NCBI GenBank assembly: GCA_020061125.1
Contig: JAGUYV010000227.1
Span: forward strand, 1-6,755
DNA length: 6,755 bases
Direction of reading: 5' to 3'
Source of the DNA: a bacterium
Lineage (GTDB): Bacteria > UBP15 > UBA6099 > DSWB01
Shown here: positions 1 through 6,274 of the stretch, in pieces
How the letters are laid out: each line of letters opens with the position of its first letter
Numbering within the stretch: position 1 is the stretch's first letter
Translations under genes and position numbers: made by a program
Notes under the pieces: model-generated
What the model was told of the DNA's origin: nothing
Databases searched by the model: none
Seen by the model: only the letters and a program-made list of their open reading frames with translations

Positions 1-1253
1 ATGCGCGTGGCCGTGACCTTGATGTACTCCTGCACATCCGGCCGCGAAATGTCCAGCAGCGCCGCGCCGGTTCCGGGGTTTGCCAGAATCCACTTGGGAT
101 GCTTTTTGGCAATCGGAGAATCCGGCGCAACATGGAACGGCCGCCATACCAGGCCGGGTTTGAACCCGTGAGCGCGCACCGCGTCGGCTGCGGCCTTGAT
201 CCGCGGGGACTGGCTCAACGCATCCGGGCCGGGATCCAGAAAGATCATGTCCGGCGGAGACGAATTCGCTGCAAGCGTCCCGGCGTGTCCGGCCGCGGCC
301 TCCTTTTTCAGAACCTGATCCTCGCCTGTGAGTTGCGCGGCCAGCACGGGTTTTTGCAGGGGTGAGGCTTTCGAGTGCGCCGCAGCCAGACCCGCCAGCT
401 CATCGAGTTCTGCATTCAGGGACCCCCATGCGGGGATAAGAGCCAGGGTTTCGGAAGTGAAGCTGTCGCCCTGGGCCACACGGCGGGCCGGCCCATACAG
501 GCAATTGGCGCGGAACACGGAGAACCCTGTGCGTTCGCCCTGCGGTTCGCGCGGCGCCTGGCCCGGGGTGAAGGCATGCTCGATGCGCACATCCGCGGCG
601 GTTTGGGTCACGAAGCCCGCAACCAGCCCGCGGTTGGCGGCCGCGTCAAGTGCCGCAGCGAACCAGCAGTGCGTTCCAAGCTGCAAATCCGCGCAGGGCG
701 CGCCCGTAATCTGCGCCCGGTCCGGAGTTAGGCCAATGAAAACGCCTCCATGGGGCGGTCCGGACACAAGCGGGCTAAGCGATTCCACAAGCAGGCCCCG
801 CGTGCCGCGGTTCACAACTTTAATCGCCACCAGCACGCCCGCGGCCCGCTCGTAGGTTGTCAGAATGTTGACCAGTTCGGCGCGGGGCTTTTCCATGCGG
901 CGCGTTATGATAACCCGGCGGCCCCGGCCCACGGCATCGTTGAAATCCTCTTTATACCATGACAGGCGCGCGTCTCCGGCCATGGCCAGGGTCTGTGGCG
1001 GGCCGCCGCCCGCAATCACCACAGCTTCGGAATGCGCCTGGCTTGCCACCAGTTCACCCTGGGTGCGAGCCACATCAAAACGGCCGCTCGTCAAATCGTA
1101 TTTCACAACTACGCCTGAACCGGCGATAAACAGATATTCTCCCTGCGCGATGACATTCAGTATCTCCGGCGCGGCCTGCGCCGCGCCGCCGCAGCACAGC
1201 GCCAGAATCGCCGCAAGCAAAATATTCCTCATCCCATGGTGTCCTTGTCTCAT
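1..1253 (-). CDS. Secreted GH36-like (clan GH-D) glycoside hydrolase, 3' end outside window
   Basis: An open frame of 417 codons runs off the left edge without a stop. It begins with a Sec-type signal peptide: a basic start, then ILLAAILAL, then a likely cleavage after AQA (residue 27). No lipobox is seen. Residues about 28-310 are beta-rich and resemble the N-terminal super-sandwich of GH36. Residues about 336-417 look like the start of the catalytic barrel: MIFLDPG (336-342), GLVWRPF (368-374), KKHPKW, LLDISRPDVQEYI (399-411). This pattern is typical of GH36 alpha-galactosidases and raffinose synthase-like enzymes. The nucleophile and acid/base would lie beyond the window. The usual GWxSW and DDGW motifs are altered, so activity and substrate are uncertain. 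Start: ATG at 1253 has GGAGAGGG six bases upstream; an in-frame ATG at 1232, preceded by AAGGA, is an alternative that gives a shorter signal peptide. Confidence 0.7.
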   Translation of the reverse strand, partial: MRQGHHGMRNILLAAILALCCGGAAQAAPEILNVIAQGEYLFIAGSGVVVKYDLTSGRFDVARTQGELVASQAHSEAVVIAGGGPPQTLAMAGDARLSWYKEDFNDAVGRGRRVIITRRMEKPRAELVNILTTYERAAGVLVAIKVVNRGTRGLLVESLSPLVSGPPHGGVFIGLTPDRAQITGAPCADLQLGTHCWFAAALDAAANRGLVAGFVTQTAADVRIEHAFTPGQAPREPQGERTGFSVFRANCLYGPARRVAQGDSFTSETLALIPAWGSLNAELDELAGLAAAHSKASPLQKPVLAAQLTGEDQVLKKEAAAGHAGTLAANSSPPDMIFLDPGPDALSQSPRIKAAADAVRAHGFKPGLVWRPFHVAPDSPIAKKHPKWILANPGTGAALLDISRPDVQEYIKVTATR

Positions 1254-1305
1254 GCCGTTCCCTCTCCGGCCCGCGCCGGCATTCCAGCCGCCCTACATGG
1301 AACTG

Positions 1306-1335
1306 ATTATAGGCGCGCGCAGACTGCCCGCGCAA
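1306..1335 (-). promoter_or_regulatory. Predicted sigma70-type promoter of the GH36-like gene
   Basis: On the minus strand a perfect TATAAT (1306-1311) is preceded, after 18 bp, by TTGCGC (1330-1335), which matches the -35 consensus at three of six positions. Transcription would start near 1299, about 45 bases before the ATG at 1253. An inverted repeat of 8-bp arms, GGCGCGCG (1312-1319) and CGCGCGCC (1338-1345), spans the spacer and -35 box. It is low-complexity CG and may be chance. Confidence 0.5.
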
Positions 1336-1363
1336 CACGCGCGCCCCCTCGTGCGTTGCGGCA

Positions 1364-1392
1364 TTGACGATCCCGCCGCGCTTCTATACAAT
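1364..1392 (+). promoter_or_regulatory. Predicted sigma70-type promoter of the GreA-type gene
   Basis: TTGACG (1364-1369, five of six to consensus) and TACAAT (1387-1392, five of six) are separated by exactly 17 bp. Transcription would start near 1399, leaving a leader of about 57 bases before the ATG at 1456. This placement argues against any start upstream of 1456, although the frame stays open back to 865. Confidence 0.65.
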
Positions 1393-1427
1393 AATACTCC
1401 GGCACGGGACGATTGCTTTCACCCGCG

Positions 1428-1443
1428 CCCGAAATCTCGGGAG
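1428..1443 (+). promoter_or_regulatory. Leader hairpin overlapping the ribosome binding site
   Basis: CCCGA (1428-1432) can pair with TCGGG (1437-1441) around the loop AATC. The 3' arm contains most of the only visible Shine-Dalgarno candidate, GGGAG (1439-1443), which sits a rather long 12 bases from the ATG at 1456. The stem is only 5 bp, so a regulatory role is a weak inference. Confidence 0.3.
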
Positions 1444-1455
1444 TCCAGAAACCTC

Positions 1456-3015
1456 ATGGCTGTATCCTTTAAAGAAAACGATTTGATCTGGAACGACACC
1501 CACGGCATCGGCCGTATAACGCTGTTCGATGAGGAGGGAATCCTCATCGAATTTGATACGGGCGCCGAAGAACTTTTCGAGACCGGCCCGAAAAAACACC
1601 CGCCGCTTGTCAAACTGGACCCGGCGGGTTTTTTATTGCAATTCAGAACAGAGCCGGACGCCATGCGCGCCCTGGCTGCGGAAAAACCTGCGGACATCGT
1701 CGCCCTTTTGCACACGGATTTCGGTGATACCCTGAAAGATGCGCAGATTCAGCGCATCGTCAGCGGCCGCGCGATCGAGCCTGACGCGTGGGCCGAGTGG
1801 TGGAAGTCCGTCCAGGCCGCGCTCAAGGACGACCCGCGGTTCAATCTGGAAAAGAACTCTGTGCAATACCTCGGTGACATGGTGGAAATCGCGGGAGACC
1901 TGCTGCACGAATTCAAGACCGCTCGCAATCTCAAGGAACGGCAGCGCGCCGCGCGCAAAATCCTGAAAATGGAAGAAAAAGGCGTACCCGTTGACGACGC
2001 CAAAGAAGCCGCAATCCTGTTCTTCGCGGGCACTGCGGCCAACGCTTCGAACACCCTGGGCGCGCGGCTCGAGGCCCTGCTTTTCCTCGAAACCCTCGAT
2101 TCCGTGGAATACCGGCGGCAGAAAACATCCATCGAAGACCGCGTCAAAAACCAGGATGTGCAGGACGCCGCCCAGGCCCTGGCCGATATCACGGACAAAA
2201 TCATCGCCGGGCGTCTGCTCGACATTTACAAGGACCTGCTGGCGGATGTGTTCATTGACATCGCCTTCACGCTGACAAAACGCTATAAGAAACAGCAGCG
2301 CGACTGGATCCTGGATTCCCTGCTCGAGGACGAAAATTCCGAGTACATCAAAATCGTGCTCGACGCGGTTCTGCGGGATGTCCCCACCAACCAGCAGCCC
2401 TTCGTGTGGTTCGGCATGCGCATGCTGGAAAAACCCGAGAAGCTCATGGAGCTGGGCTATGATCGCGCCGACATTGTGCGCCGCTTCTTCAAGCTGCTGC
2501 TGGATGCGCACATCACCTCGGCGTTTTCGTCCAATCCCAAAGACGGCCCTTCGGTGAGCCGCGAGGAAGACGAAATCAAGAAATTCCTGCTCCAGAAGAA
2601 AAATATCGTCAAGCTGCTCAAGAAGCATCCGGACGAAATTGTGCTCCAGTTCGCGCATTCATACATGGACAACAAGGCCCTGTCCGACGAGGACAAAAAG
2701 GAAATGCTAAACCTGATGCGCGAAACCTGGACCAGCCTCAACTTCGAGGCTGCGGCCGCCGCGGCCGCCGCGGGCGGCGCCGCCAGCGAAATTGCGCTCA
2801 CCCAGGAAGCCTACGATAAATACGAATCCGAATACCGCGACATCGTGGATGTGCAGATGCCCGAAATCTCCAAGGAGATCGGGCGTGCGCGCGAGTTCGG
2901 AGACCTCTCGGAAAACGCCGAGTACCATGCCGCCAAGGAAAAGCAGGGCATGCTCGCCAGCCGCATGCGGTACCTGGAACGCCTTCTGGAAACGGCAAGC
3001 ATTATTTCCCAGTAA
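1456..3015 (+). CDS. greA: GreA-type transcription factor: Tudor/CarD-like domain, long helical region, GreA N-domain, no GreA C-domain
   Basis: The protein has 519 residues. Residues 5-55 look like a small beta-barrel of the Tudor or CarD/RID kind (FKENDLIW, HGIGRI, ILIEFDTG). Residues about 60-430 are largely helical and include PDAWAEWW (109-116). An eight-alanine linker (432-439) leads to a full GreA N-terminal coiled coil (448-519). There GDLSENAEYHAAKEKQ (482-497) holds the acidic tip pair D483 and E486, equivalent to D41 and E44 of E. coli GreA, which stimulate RNA cleavage by stalled RNA polymerase. The FKBP-like C-terminal domain that normally anchors GreA to polymerase is absent: the stop follows the second helix and a terminator lies 31 bases on. 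From memory, the architecture resembles the oversized GreA of Chlamydiae, which has a C-domain and is longer. Start chosen at 1456 because a promoter lies at 1364-1392 and the upstream frame overlaps the opposite gene. Confidence 0.85.
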   Translation: MAVSFKENDLIWNDTHGIGRITLFDEEGILIEFDTGAEELFETGPKKHPPLVKLDPAGFLLQFRTEPDAMRALAAEKPADIVALLHTDFGDTLKDAQIQRIVSGRAIEPDAWAEWWKSVQAALKDDPRFNLEKNSVQYLGDMVEIAGDLLHEFKTARNLKERQRAARKILKMEEKGVPVDDAKEAAILFFAGTAANASNTLGARLEALLFLETLDSVEYRRQKTSIEDRVKNQDVQDAAQALADITDKIIAGRLLDIYKDLLADVFIDIAFTLTKRYKKQQRDWILDSLLEDENSEYIKIVLDAVLRDVPTNQQPFVWFGMRMLEKPEKLMELGYDRADIVRRFFKLLLDAHITSAFSSNPKDGPSVSREEDEIKKFLLQKKNIVKLLKKHPDEIVLQFAHSYMDNKALSDEDKKEMLNLMRETWTSLNFEAAAAAAAAGGAASEIALTQEAYDKYESEYRDIVDVQMPEISKEIGRAREFGDLSENAEYHAAKEKQGMLASRMRYLERLLETASIISQ

Positions 3016-3046
3016 TGCGCTCACGAGCGAACAGACAGTAAATTCC

Positions 3047-3076
3047 AACGCCGCCCAGCGCGGCGTTTCTGTTTCT
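3047..3076 (+). terminator. Rho-independent terminator of the GreA-type gene
   Basis: AACGCCGC (3047-3054) and GCGGCGTT (3060-3067) form a perfect 8-bp stem with a 5-base loop, followed by the T-rich run TCTGTTTCT. It begins 31 bases after the stop at 3015. On the minus strand the sequence after the stem has no T-run, so it probably serves the plus-strand gene mainly, although it also lies just past the end of the convergent transporter gene. Confidence 0.7.
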
Positions 3077-3082
3077 GGCGGA

Positions 3083-4636
3083 TTAATCCGGATCCCGCCC
3101 CGCGCCCTGCGGCGCGCCGGGGTCGCGATGGTTGTTGCGCGTTGTGAATCCACGGACCCTTTCCCGCAAGGCGCCGCTCTCACTGCGGCCCACTCCAGTG
3201 AAGGGGTGAAAGGACACGCCGCCGAACGGGCGCACGCCGCGGAACACCAGGAACATGTCCCTGAAGCGCGGCTCTCCCACCGGCCGCACCTCGCGCACCG
3301 TGGGCAGGAAGAAAAACACCACGACAAACCGCATGGCCGAGGAGACCAGGAAAATGAATTGCAGCGGAGAAAGAAAAGTGACGGTGAGCGCGCCCGTGGA
3401 CAGAGTGGCCGGAGCGCGGGCGCTCAACCACGCGCCGAACATGGCGCCTAAAAAAAACCCGATGCCGTTAAAAAAGTTGAAATACGCGGCGCACCGCGCG
3501 CGCTTGGGCGGGGTCACGGCGTCGAATATGAAATTGTTGGACGCCAGGAACCAACCGGCCCAGGCCAGTCCGGCCAGCACCTGAATGGCCAGGATGTAAA
3601 TGTAATCCGTGGACAGAAACCACAGGAGCGGGATCCAGGGAGAAATGGCCGTGCAGATGCGCATGGCCGCGCGGTTGCCGAACCGGTCCGCGAATGCGCC
3701 CCACCGGTGCATGGCCAGAAACTGCGAGCCTATGAACACGCCCTGGGCGATCATGAACTGCATGTAGCTGAACCCGAGGTCGCGGAGCATATAGACCGTG
3801 AAGAACGGGGCGGCCATCTGCACGGCGAAGGTCATTAGAGACACGAAATACACGAAGTGCGCGAAGTTGGACCGGCCGCTGCGGCGCAGGAAACTCCAGA
3901 AGCTGAAATATGCGCCCTGGGGCGGATTGTAGGGCGCTTCGAAATGCCCGGCCAGAGCCAGGGTCGAGCCGACGCGCGATGCGACAGCCAGCCCCAGAAT
4001 CACTGCAAATCCCATGCGTGCAGCGCCTGTGTTGTCAAACCATTCGAGAATCAGCCCGGCCGCCGCCATGGATGCGAACAGCACGAGTTGCGACAGGCCA
4101 TTGCGAAATCCGAGATATGCGCCCCTGTTCCGTTCCGTGGTCAAATCCCCGATCAGGCTGTTCCAGGCGGGCAGCACCACGCCGTTCACCGAGAAATAAC
4201 CGATACCGAACAGCACCAGAAGCCACGGTGAGCTTGTGCCCTGCGCCACGGTCATGAACATCCAGAAAAGGATCGCGGTCTGAACGACCACCGCGCCCAC
4301 GATGATGCGCTTGCGCACGCGCAAGCGCTCCACCAGCGCAATGCCGAGGAACTGCGCGAAGGCCAGGAAAAGCTGGGGCGCGGACGCGAATGCGCCGATT
4401 TGAAAAGTGGTGGCGCCCACGGCGATGAGCAGGGGGATGAAGTAGGTTTCGCCGAATCCCACCATGGACGCGTAGAAGCAGCCGTCCGCCACGCTGTAGC
4501 GCATGCTGCGGCGTCTTTTCTCCGCAGGGATGGCCGCGGCTTCGTCAGCCGGCGCTTCCCGTGCGTGTGGTTGTGTGCTGTCCGTGTCCGGCATGATCCG
4601 GCCCGCGCGATGAAATTTGCGCTTTGTCTCCCGCAT
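3083..4636 (-). CDS. Major facilitator superfamily (MFS) transporter
   Basis: The 517-residue protein has a charged cytoplasmic N-terminus (1-48), then about 12 hydrophobic helices between residues 50 and 446. They split into two halves around a basic loop near 235-257 (SFLRRSGRS). A recognisable MFS motif A lies in the second half, WGAFADRFGNR (312-322). The matching loop of the first half (VERLRVRKR, 102-110) is degenerate. The loop after helix 4 carries SLIGDLTTERNRGAYLG (160-176), a common variant in this group. A hydrophilic tail of about 65 residues follows. It should be an inner-membrane secondary transporter. The substrate cannot be told from sequence, and the neighbours give no pathway. 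The start is uncertain: neither ATG 4636 nor the in-frame ATG 4594 has a good ribosome binding site, and 4636 fits the predicted promoter with a leader of about 30 bases. Confidence 0.85.
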   Translation of the reverse strand: MRETKRKFHRAGRIMPDTDSTQPHAREAPADEAAAIPAEKRRRSMRYSVADGCFYASMVGFGETYFIPLLIAVGATTFQIGAFASAPQLFLAFAQFLGIALVERLRVRKRIIVGAVVVQTAILFWMFMTVAQGTSSPWLLVLFGIGYFSVNGVVLPAWNSLIGDLTTERNRGAYLGFRNGLSQLVLFASMAAAGLILEWFDNTGAARMGFAVILGLAVASRVGSTLALAGHFEAPYNPPQGAYFSFWSFLRRSGRSNFAHFVYFVSLMTFAVQMAAPFFTVYMLRDLGFSYMQFMIAQGVFIGSQFLAMHRWGAFADRFGNRAAMRICTAISPWIPLLWFLSTDYIYILAIQVLAGLAWAGWFLASNNFIFDAVTPPKRARCAAYFNFFNGIGFFLGAMFGAWLSARAPATLSTGALTVTFLSPLQFIFLVSSAMRFVVVFFFLPTVREVRPVGEPRFRDMFLVFRGVRPFGGVSFHPFTGVGRSESGALRERVRGFTTRNNHRDPGAPQGAGRDPD

Positions 4637-4642
4637 TTCTGG

Positions 4643-4665
4643 AAACGCAAAGCGGTTTTCCGCTC
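4643..4665 (-). terminator. Weak terminator-like hairpin between flagellin and MFS genes
   Basis: On the minus strand GAGCGG-AAAA-CCGCTT gives a 5-bp stem plus one G-T pair, followed by TTGCGTTT. It could end flagellin transcription. It also lies right at the predicted start of the MFS transcript, so it might instead be the 5' end of that message. The stem is short and the T-run interrupted. Confidence 0.35.
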
Positions 4666-4671
4666 ATTCGA

Positions 4672-4700
4672 AGTGTATGGGCCGTTTTCTGGGATTTCAA
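4672..4700 (-). promoter_or_regulatory. Predicted sigma70-type promoter of the MFS gene
   Basis: On the minus strand TTGAAA (4695-4700, five of six) and TACACT (4672-4677, four of six) are 17 bp apart. Transcription would begin near 4665, just before the transporter start at 4636. This suggests the transporter is expressed independently of the flagellin gene upstream. Confidence 0.45.
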
Positions 4701-4713
4701 TACCGCGCGAATG

Positions 4714-4740
4714 CCCGCCGCGCTATGAGCGCACGGCGGG
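4714..4740 (-). other. GC-rich stem-loop spanning the flagellin stop codon
   Basis: CCCGCCG (4714-4720) pairs with CGGCGGG (4734-4740). Inside it, CGC (4721-4723) pairs with GCG (4729-4731) around the loop TATGA, with a two-base bulge (CA). The stop codon (4723-4725) straddles the inner stem and loop. No T-run follows on the minus strand, so it looks like an mRNA 3'-end stabiliser or a Rho-dependent end rather than an intrinsic terminator. Confidence 0.4.
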
Positions 4741-6090
4741 GCCGTCGTCTCCAACGGAGTGCTGATTCAGCAGATCGAGCACCAGGGACGGGCTGGCGTT
4801 GGCCTGGACCGCGGCGCTGGCGTTGCTTTGCGCCAGAACCTGCGATCGGGTGAGCGCGGTGATTTCCATGGCCATGTCCGCGTCCTCAATGTGCGAGCGC
4901 GCGGCTTCGATGTTGATAATTTCAGCCATGTTGTCTTCCAGGGTGTGCAGATACCGGTTCATGAGTGCGCCGTCTTCGGCGCGGCGCGTGTTCAGCGTGT
5001 CTATGGCGCCGCTGATGCTCTCAAGCGAATTGTGCGCCAGCGATGTGTTCGAGAAATTCGCGGTCACTCCAAGAGCGATGGAATCCACTTCAAAAAGGCT
5101 GATTTGCCCGGTATCCACATCCTTGATGTTTTGCGGCCCGAGCTGGACATTTCGCCCTTCCACGGGTTTTTCCGTGGGCTTGTTCACAAAGATGGCGAAG
5201 GAGGATGCAGTCGGTCCCTCGTTGTCAACGATGATGGTCCACAGTCCTTCGGCGGGATCGTCTATTATAAATTGTTCAGTGTAATAATCGCCCGTGGCGC
5301 TCAAATGCTGGCCCCATCCGTCATATTGAACGCTGGCCGCGCTGTCCATGGTTCCGATCCCGAAATCGTCGGGGTCTCCATTGTTGACTGCGGGCTGGGG
5401 CACGAACACGCCGTCATTTGACGCATAGGATTCCACGGTGCCCGGAACGCCGAAATTGAACGGGCAATACAGCCATCCGAAAGCCTCCGTACCGTCGGGA
5501 GACAACAGGTTGGCGTCCGGAAATTCCGCACCGGCCTCGAACCAGGCGAAGTTCAGTGTCACGGGCTGTCCCGTGCGGTCATAAATGGCTTTGAGATCGA
5601 GCGAAACAGTCTTGATTGCACCCTGGTAGAACCCGAAATTGCCCGCGCCAATCTCCGTCACGCTCGGGCCGAACACCTTGAGTTCGTTAAATTTCGTTTC
5701 CATGTTGATCTGATCCAGGGCTTGAATCAGAGAGGCCGCCTCGCCGGTCATCTTTTTGCGATCCGAATCCGTGAGCGTGGCCTCATTGGAAGCGCGCACG
5801 GACAATTCCTTGAGCCTAAGCAGGATGTCGTTGACTTCCTGCATGGCCGCGTCGCGCAGGCGCAGAAAGTTCACGGTGTCCTGAAGATTGGTGTTGGCCG
5901 TGCGCAGGCCCCGGATACGGGATGCCATGCCCTTGCCGATCCCCAGGCCGCTGGGGTCGTCCGCGCCGCGGTTGATAAACAGAGCGCTGCACAGGCGCTG
6001 GGTTGCATTTTGCATCCCGAAGCGGTTGAGACGGCCGTAATTGTTCGCCTTATTGGCGATGTCGTTGTTAATAAGGCTGATGATGCTCAT
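4723..6090 (-). CDS. fliC: Flagellin with a beta-sandwich insert in the variable region
   Basis: This 455-residue protein is the subunit of the flagellar filament, exported by the flagellar type III system. Residues 1-140 are the conserved N-terminal D0/D1 helices (QRLCSALFINRGADDPSGLGIG at 31-52, LRLKELSVRASN at 91-102, KFNELKVF at 133-140). Residues about 330-441 are the matching C-terminal D1/D0 part (NRYLHTLEDNMAEI, SHIEDADMAMEI, VLDLL). Between them, residues about 175-305 form a beta-rich insert with LLSPDGTEAFG and EGLWTIIVDN. These resemble P-domain or PPC-type beta-sandwiches rather than ordinary D2/D3. No HExxH protease motif is present. C34 and C209 are unusual in a flagellin. The protein continues 14 residues past the usual LDLL end. 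GGAG (6100-6103) lies nine bases before the ATG. No other flagellar gene is adjacent. The symbol follows usual flagellin naming. Confidence 0.93.
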   Translation of the reverse strand: MSIISLINNDIANKANNYGRLNRFGMQNATQRLCSALFINRGADDPSGLGIGKGMASRIRGLRTANTNLQDTVNFLRLRDAAMQEVNDILLRLKELSVRASNEATLTDSDRKKMTGEAASLIQALDQINMETKFNELKVFGPSVTEIGAGNFGFYQGAIKTVSLDLKAIYDRTGQPVTLNFAWFEAGAEFPDANLLSPDGTEAFGWLYCPFNFGVPGTVESYASNDGVFVPQPAVNNGDPDDFGIGTMDSAASVQYDGWGQHLSATGDYYTEQFIIDDPAEGLWTIIVDNEGPTASSFAIFVNKPTEKPVEGRNVQLGPQNIKDVDTGQISLFEVDSIALGVTANFSNTSLAHNSLESISGAIDTLNTRRAEDGALMNRYLHTLEDNMAEIINIEAARSHIEDADMAMEITALTRSQVLAQSNASAAVQANASPSLVLDLLNQHSVGDDGPAVRS

Positions 6091-6099
6091 GTGTCAAAA

Positions 6100-6103
6100 C
6101 TCC
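6100..6103 (-). promoter_or_regulatory. Ribosome binding site of flagellin
   Basis: On the minus strand CTGGAG ends nine bases before ATG 6090 and fixes this start. The preceding TTCC can fold weakly onto GGAG over the loop ATCT (4 bp with one wobble). Confidence 0.7.
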
Positions 6104-6236
6104 AGATGGAAACCCGGCGGCGGCAAACGGCGCTTGCGGCGTCCATGCGTACATAGAAAAACCGAATGTCCCGCAGTTCGAAGTTGTCTCGGCCCGGCTT
6201 TCAAATATTAAGTTGCTGCCGCCCCGTCATGAGCCG

Positions 6237-6264
6237 GTGTTCGCGCGGCGGCGGGCGCAAACAC
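6237..6264 (-). promoter_or_regulatory. Hairpin at the predicted 5' end of the flagellin mRNA
   Basis: On the minus strand GTGTTTGCGC and GCGCGAACAC form an unbroken 10-bp stem with one U-G wobble, around the 8-base loop CCGCCGCC. The same position would be a C-A mismatch in plus-strand RNA, so the structure favours the minus transcript. It begins three or four bases after the start predicted from the sigma28-type promoter. Such 5'-terminal stem-loops are known to protect long-lived messages. Confidence 0.5.
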
Positions 6265-6274
6265 TCTCAACATT

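Noticed and set aside
1190-1253. Lipoprotein signal in the GH36-like protein because of the CC pair
   Set aside because: The residues before both cysteines do not fit a lipobox (the -1 position is L or C, not G/A/S). AQA gives an ordinary signal peptidase I site.
865-1455. In-frame upstream extension of the GreA-type gene (716 codons from ATG 865)
   Set aside because: It lies antisense to the signal-peptide-bearing GH36-like gene and upstream of the predicted promoter at 1364-1392. The extra residues have no domain-like character.
1633-2658. Long minus-strand open frame (341 codons) opposite the GreA-type gene
   Set aside because: It lies wholly antisense to a gene with recognised domains, and its protein sequence shows no family features. 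GC-rich coding DNA commonly leaves such open antisense frames.
3047-3067. Bidirectional terminator serving the MFS gene equally
   Set aside because: On the minus strand the stem is followed by GGAATTTACTG, without a T-run.
2792-3451. Plus-strand open frame of 219 codons across the GreA/MFS junction
   Set aside because: It overlaps the GreA N-domain coding in another frame, crosses the terminator and runs antisense to the transporter.
4759-5421. Plus-strand open frame of 220 codons opposite flagellin
   Set aside because: Antisense shadow of a clear flagellin gene; no recognisable domain.
6186-6211. Second sigma28-like element (TTAA, 14 bp, GCCGAGAC) on the minus strand
   Set aside because: Poorer match than 6275-6302 in both boxes, and the -35 is not TAAA.
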